Assembly (NCBI GenBank): GCA_951799445.1
Contig: OX637290.1
Coordinates: forward strand, 4,838,501 to 4,902,500
DNA length: 64,000 nucleotides
Origin: Pseudisothecium myosuroides
Taxonomy: Eukaryota; Streptophyta; Bryopsida; Hypnales; Lembophyllaceae
Direction: 5' to 3'
In this document: positions 62,091-64,000 of the stretch, one piece after another
How the letters are laid out: each line of letters opens with the position of its first letter
Numbering within the stretch: the stretch's first letter is position 1
The notes under the pieces: generated by a model
What the model was told of the DNA's origin: nothing
Seen by the model: only the letters and a program-made list of their open reading frames with translations
Databases searched by the model: none
Position numbers and translations under genes: made by a program

Positions 62091-63222
62091 CAAAATACAC
62101 TTGTTAAACTTTTCTATCCCTTTGGCTTTGGACGGGTGGTTTCTCGGCTATAACTTTTGAGGTATACATCCAATCTATACTTTAAATGTGGCTGTTTTTT
62201 TTTTGTTTGTTTGCTACAGTGAGATCTTTTGGATTGTGCGTCTTCATGTTGCATTCTTGGTACTGTTGGAAAGCTCTCTGCAAAGAGGGGTGCACAGACT
62301 TTGTTTCATGATGTTTGGGCATATGGTGTGAAAGTTAGTGAATTTTGAAGATTTTATGAATTAAAAAACTAAAAAATTATTTTATTTTTATTTTGACTAA
62401 AGCAAGAACACAAGGTGTACTAGTGTACGTGAAATTTGAAATGAAGATACATGTGCTAGTTGTAGACATTGAGTTTTTTGGATTTTTAAAACTTTATTTA
62501 TTACTACAGAATTTTTAAAGAGACCCCCAATTGGATGTCTATTGCTACCATTTTGGGGGTTTCAAGTCCTATATTCAACATGAAAAATATAAATTTAGAG
62601 CTTAAAATTGGAAAAGTTATGGTGCATTGAGATTGCATGCAATGACAATAATCTTTTGTGCAAATTGTGACATGCATGGCGTGCACATGAGCTCAAAATA
62701 TGTGTGCTTTGGGAAAAGATTGAATGAAAAAAAAATGTTTTAGAAATATATGGTGCAAGTCAAGAGTATCAAAGTGTATAAAAATGGGCAATTTTTAATT
62801 TATTTTTATTATTTTTTAAATTACTAAAAATCAAAATATTCAAGTATCCAATTTATGCTAATTTCTAGTCCCTCTAAATTTGTACTCCGTAATAGTCTAC
62901 AGTAACCAATAGTATATTGTATAATATTGAATTGATTTTTAATTAATTTTCAATTTGTTTAAAATAAAATTTAATGGAATTTTAATGGTTTTTAGTTGTT
63001 TTTATTGTTTTTTTTTAATTTTATTAATTAATTATTAATTATTTTTTAAAACTTATATGATTTTAAATTATTATTTTAAATTATTTTAATTCATTTTCAT
63101 GACTTAAACTACCGAATGCTTTTTCCCAGTACTTATAGTACTTGTTGTATGTAGCACTGGCAATTCTATGGCCCAAAACAATGTTTTTGAGATGAAAATG
63201 TGAAGTGTTTCTTGCAACAATC
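62091..63222. mobile_element. family C element, about 1.13 kb
   Basis: Left end 'tatggttgcaaaatacactt', right end 'gtgtttcttgcaacaatcc'. The body shares 'gttgtagacat', 'ccaattggatgtct' and 'tttgggggttt' with 37143-37640. Confidence 0.5.
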
Positions 63223-63374
63223 CAAAAACATTCTTTTTATTTGGGAATCATATTTCATTTTGAATATTTTAATGCTCACCTAAATATATGAGGTGGGACC
63301 TTGAAATGAAAGAACTAATTTAATACCTTTGACGTACCATTGAAAGAATTCTAAGACTGAAGTAACTTAATTTT

Positions 63375-64000
63375 TTCAATGCACTAACAAAAAGTTTGTT
63401 GGAGTGATGGCAATGTCCTTTTTTGTTACCAGATTGAAAGTTATTGCATATAGCAGGAGGTCTAGGATTGTTATCTTTCTCTTTAACATTGATAGTATAA
63501 AATAATACTTCCTTATCTCAAAATAATATTGGTGTTTCTTTTGTAAAATAAAAAGGAAACAATGTATTACTTTGATACAGAAAACGAGATAGGTAAGAAT
63601 GAAAAATAAGATAGAGATGCATTGGAAAAAGTTATAAAATTTTGAAAAAAATGAAGAGTGAATGGTCATGTTTGGTGATTGTTCTAATTGATAAAATTAA
63701 TATTTTCTAGTTCAAATTCATAGTCCATTTTTAATATACTGATACTAATATCCACTCAAATATCTTAGGTACCACCAAAAAGTCTTTTAAAAATAATTTT
63801 TTTTACTTACTAATAAAAAGTTATTGTTGGTGTTTACAATGTACTAATGAAAAACCTATTGGAATGACAACAATGTTCATTTCTATCATAGGATTGAAGG
63901 TAATTCACAGTCACAAGGTAACGTACAATTCTTTGTCCCTTCGATGGCAATGTCCTTTTTTTTGTCACATAATTGATAGTAAATTGAAACTATGTCACAT
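63375..64000. repeat. dispersed short repeat, three partial copies
   Basis: 'aaaagtttgttggagtgatggc' followed by 'aatgtccttttttgt' occurs at about 63390, 63850 (diverged) and 63945, and also at about 59195. Boundaries are unknown; no ORF. Confidence 0.4.

Overview
This is a nuclear window from a land plant, AT-rich, with short GT-AG introns and many small non-autonomous transposons. The best lineage clue is a kinase-NB-ARC-LRR resistance-type gene. Protein-kinase-headed NLRs are known mainly from bryophytes, especially mosses, so a moss or other non-seed plant is the likeliest source. Sequence alone does not settle this. All gene models are hand-built from splice sites and reading frames.

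Layout. 1-6.9 kb holds transposon debris: a 27-bp minisatellite, a hairpin element, a degenerate RNase H-bearing retroelement on the minus strand with a 474-bp insertion carrying a 10-bp target duplication, and a PIF/Harbinger-type MITE. 9.5-16.4 kb is an intact 16-exon gene for the spindle-checkpoint protein MAD1 (about 747 aa, plus strand). 17-20.3 kb has two short uncertain ORFs and two repeat elements. 21.9-31.1 kb is a very large kinase-NLR (about 2,750 aa as modelled). It has an N-terminal hydrophobic helix, a helical domain, a non-RD kinase, an NB-ARC domain and a tandem array of 76 LRR units of 72 bp. A 1-nt deletion puts the last four units out of frame. 32.7-34.9 kb is a decayed DDE transposase gene split by another transposon. 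36-39 kb is a nest of three elements: a CACTA element and a 1.08-kb foldback element inside a third element. 44.1-46.8 kb (minus strand) is a six-exon gene for a 280-aa protein with a tomosyn/amisyn-like R-SNARE motif but no WD40 domain or membrane anchor; its 5' leader probably reaches 47.9 kb. 48-64 kb is AT-rich and gene-poor, filled with members of the same repeat families, a 596-bp element with perfect 153-bp inverted repeats, and a 36-bp minisatellite.

Functionally the three recognised genes are unrelated neighbours: mitotic checkpoint (MAD1), intracellular immunity (kinase-NLR) and vesicle fusion control (R-SNARE protein). Nothing suggests an operon or gene cluster. The most unusual item is the kinase-NLR and the way its LRR array has grown.
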